Part shown: positions 5,757 to 5,883 of the stretch, in pieces | Numbering within the stretch: position 1 is the first letter of the stretch | Layout of the letters: each line of letters begins with the position of its first letter | NCBI GenBank assembly: GCA_964542055.1 | Contig: CAZITB010000144.1 | Coordinates: 1-5,883 of the forward strand | Length of the DNA stretch: 5,883 nucleotides | DNA from: CAZITB01 sp964542055 | Lineage (GTDB): Bacteria; Planctomycetota; Phycisphaerae; Sedimentisphaerales; CAMDDF01 | Direction: 5' to 3' | Made by a program: the position numbers and the translations under genes | Notes under the pieces: generated by a model | What the model was told of the DNA's origin: nothing | Database searches by the model: none | Seen by the model: only the letters and a program-made list of their open reading frames with translations

Positions 5757-5883
5757 ATGCAAAAAAACACCAAACCAAATGTGGTTAAAGTTAAAACGTA
5801 TGACGATCTGGCTCACAAAGCTTTCGATATTTTCGTAGATGAAGCTAAAAAATCGATTGAAGAAAGGGGGGCCTTTTTCGTTG
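5757..5883 (+). CDS. pgl: Probable 6-phosphogluconolactonase (N-terminal 42 residues; continues beyond the window)
   Basis: The ATG at 5757 follows GGGAGG (5743-5748) at an eight-base spacing, a strong ribosome site. The visible protein has a short polar start, then VVKVKTYDDLAHKAF (9-23), a helix DIFVDEAKKSIEERG (24-38) and AFFV at the edge. This strand-helix-strand pattern, with ERG followed by a hydrophobic strand that would lead into the LSGG(S/R)TP loop, is how 6-phosphogluconolactonases of the SugarP_isomerase family begin. The enzyme hydrolyses 6-phosphogluconolactone in the oxidative pentose phosphate pathway. The catalytic region is outside the window. The sister family glucosamine-6-phosphate deaminase (NagB) begins similarly, so the call is probable, not certain. 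The gene lies 73 bases after hisI on the same strand. Confidence 0.68.
   Translation, partial: MQKNTKPNVVKVKTYDDLAHKAFDIFVDEAKKSIEERGAFFV

Noticed and set aside
5442..5816. A 124-codon minus-strand open frame over hisI and the start of pgl
   Set aside because: It overlaps the intact hisI and the pgl ribosome site, and its sequence resembles no family I know.
1..5883. Mobile element, defence system, CRISPR array, prophage or recent transfer
   Set aside because: No transposase, integrase, regular repeats or terminal inverted repeats are visible, and all genes are intact housekeeping or conserved families with similar composition.

Overview
This 5.9 kb window looks like an ordinary housekeeping stretch of a bacterial chromosome, moderately AT-rich by eye. 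It holds eight protein-coding genes: six complete and one cut by each window edge. I see no mobile element, CRISPR array, tRNA or rRNA. Gene content and order (DUF502 - hpf - ptsN - ptsH - ptsI, then a DUF2344 protein), the style of the HPr active site, frequent TTG/GTG starts and uneven Shine-Dalgarno sites suggest a member of the PVC group, most likely a planctomycete of the Phycisphaerae/Sedimentisphaerales type. That placement is inference from gene families and context, not from a marker gene.

Minus strand, read from about 5160 down to 1: a UPF0104/lysylphosphatidylglycerol-synthase-like multi-spanning membrane protein comes first. After a 94-base gap follow a DUF502 membrane protein, short-form hibernation promoting factor (hpf), PTS EIIA of the PtsN/fructose type, HPr (ptsH) and Enzyme I (ptsI). 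A DUF2344 radical-SAM-associated protein then runs off the left edge. Gaps from DUF502 to DUF2344 are 0 to 35 bases, so these six genes probably form one transcription unit. Plus strand, from 5270: hisI (phosphoribosyl-AMP cyclohydrolase), then the first 42 codons of a probable 6-phosphogluconolactonase.

The core is a complete soluble phosphorelay, PEP -> EI (active His) -> HPr (His18) -> EIIA (His69), with no sugar-specific EIIB or EIIC in the window. It is co-encoded with a ribosome-hibernation factor. This resembles the proteobacterial hpf-ptsN-npr neighbourhood of the nitrogen PTS, but with an ordinary EI without a GAF domain, no rpoN in view and a DUF502 membrane protein upstream. A regulatory rather than transport role is plausible but not shown by the sequence.

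I did not find a clearly undescribed system. The points most worth a second look are the regulatory-looking PTS linked to hpf and DUF502, a 12-codon ATG ORF with a good ribosome site overlapping the TTG start of DUF502, the large loop between the two membrane segments of DUF502, and the DUF2344 gene at the end of the PTS operon.
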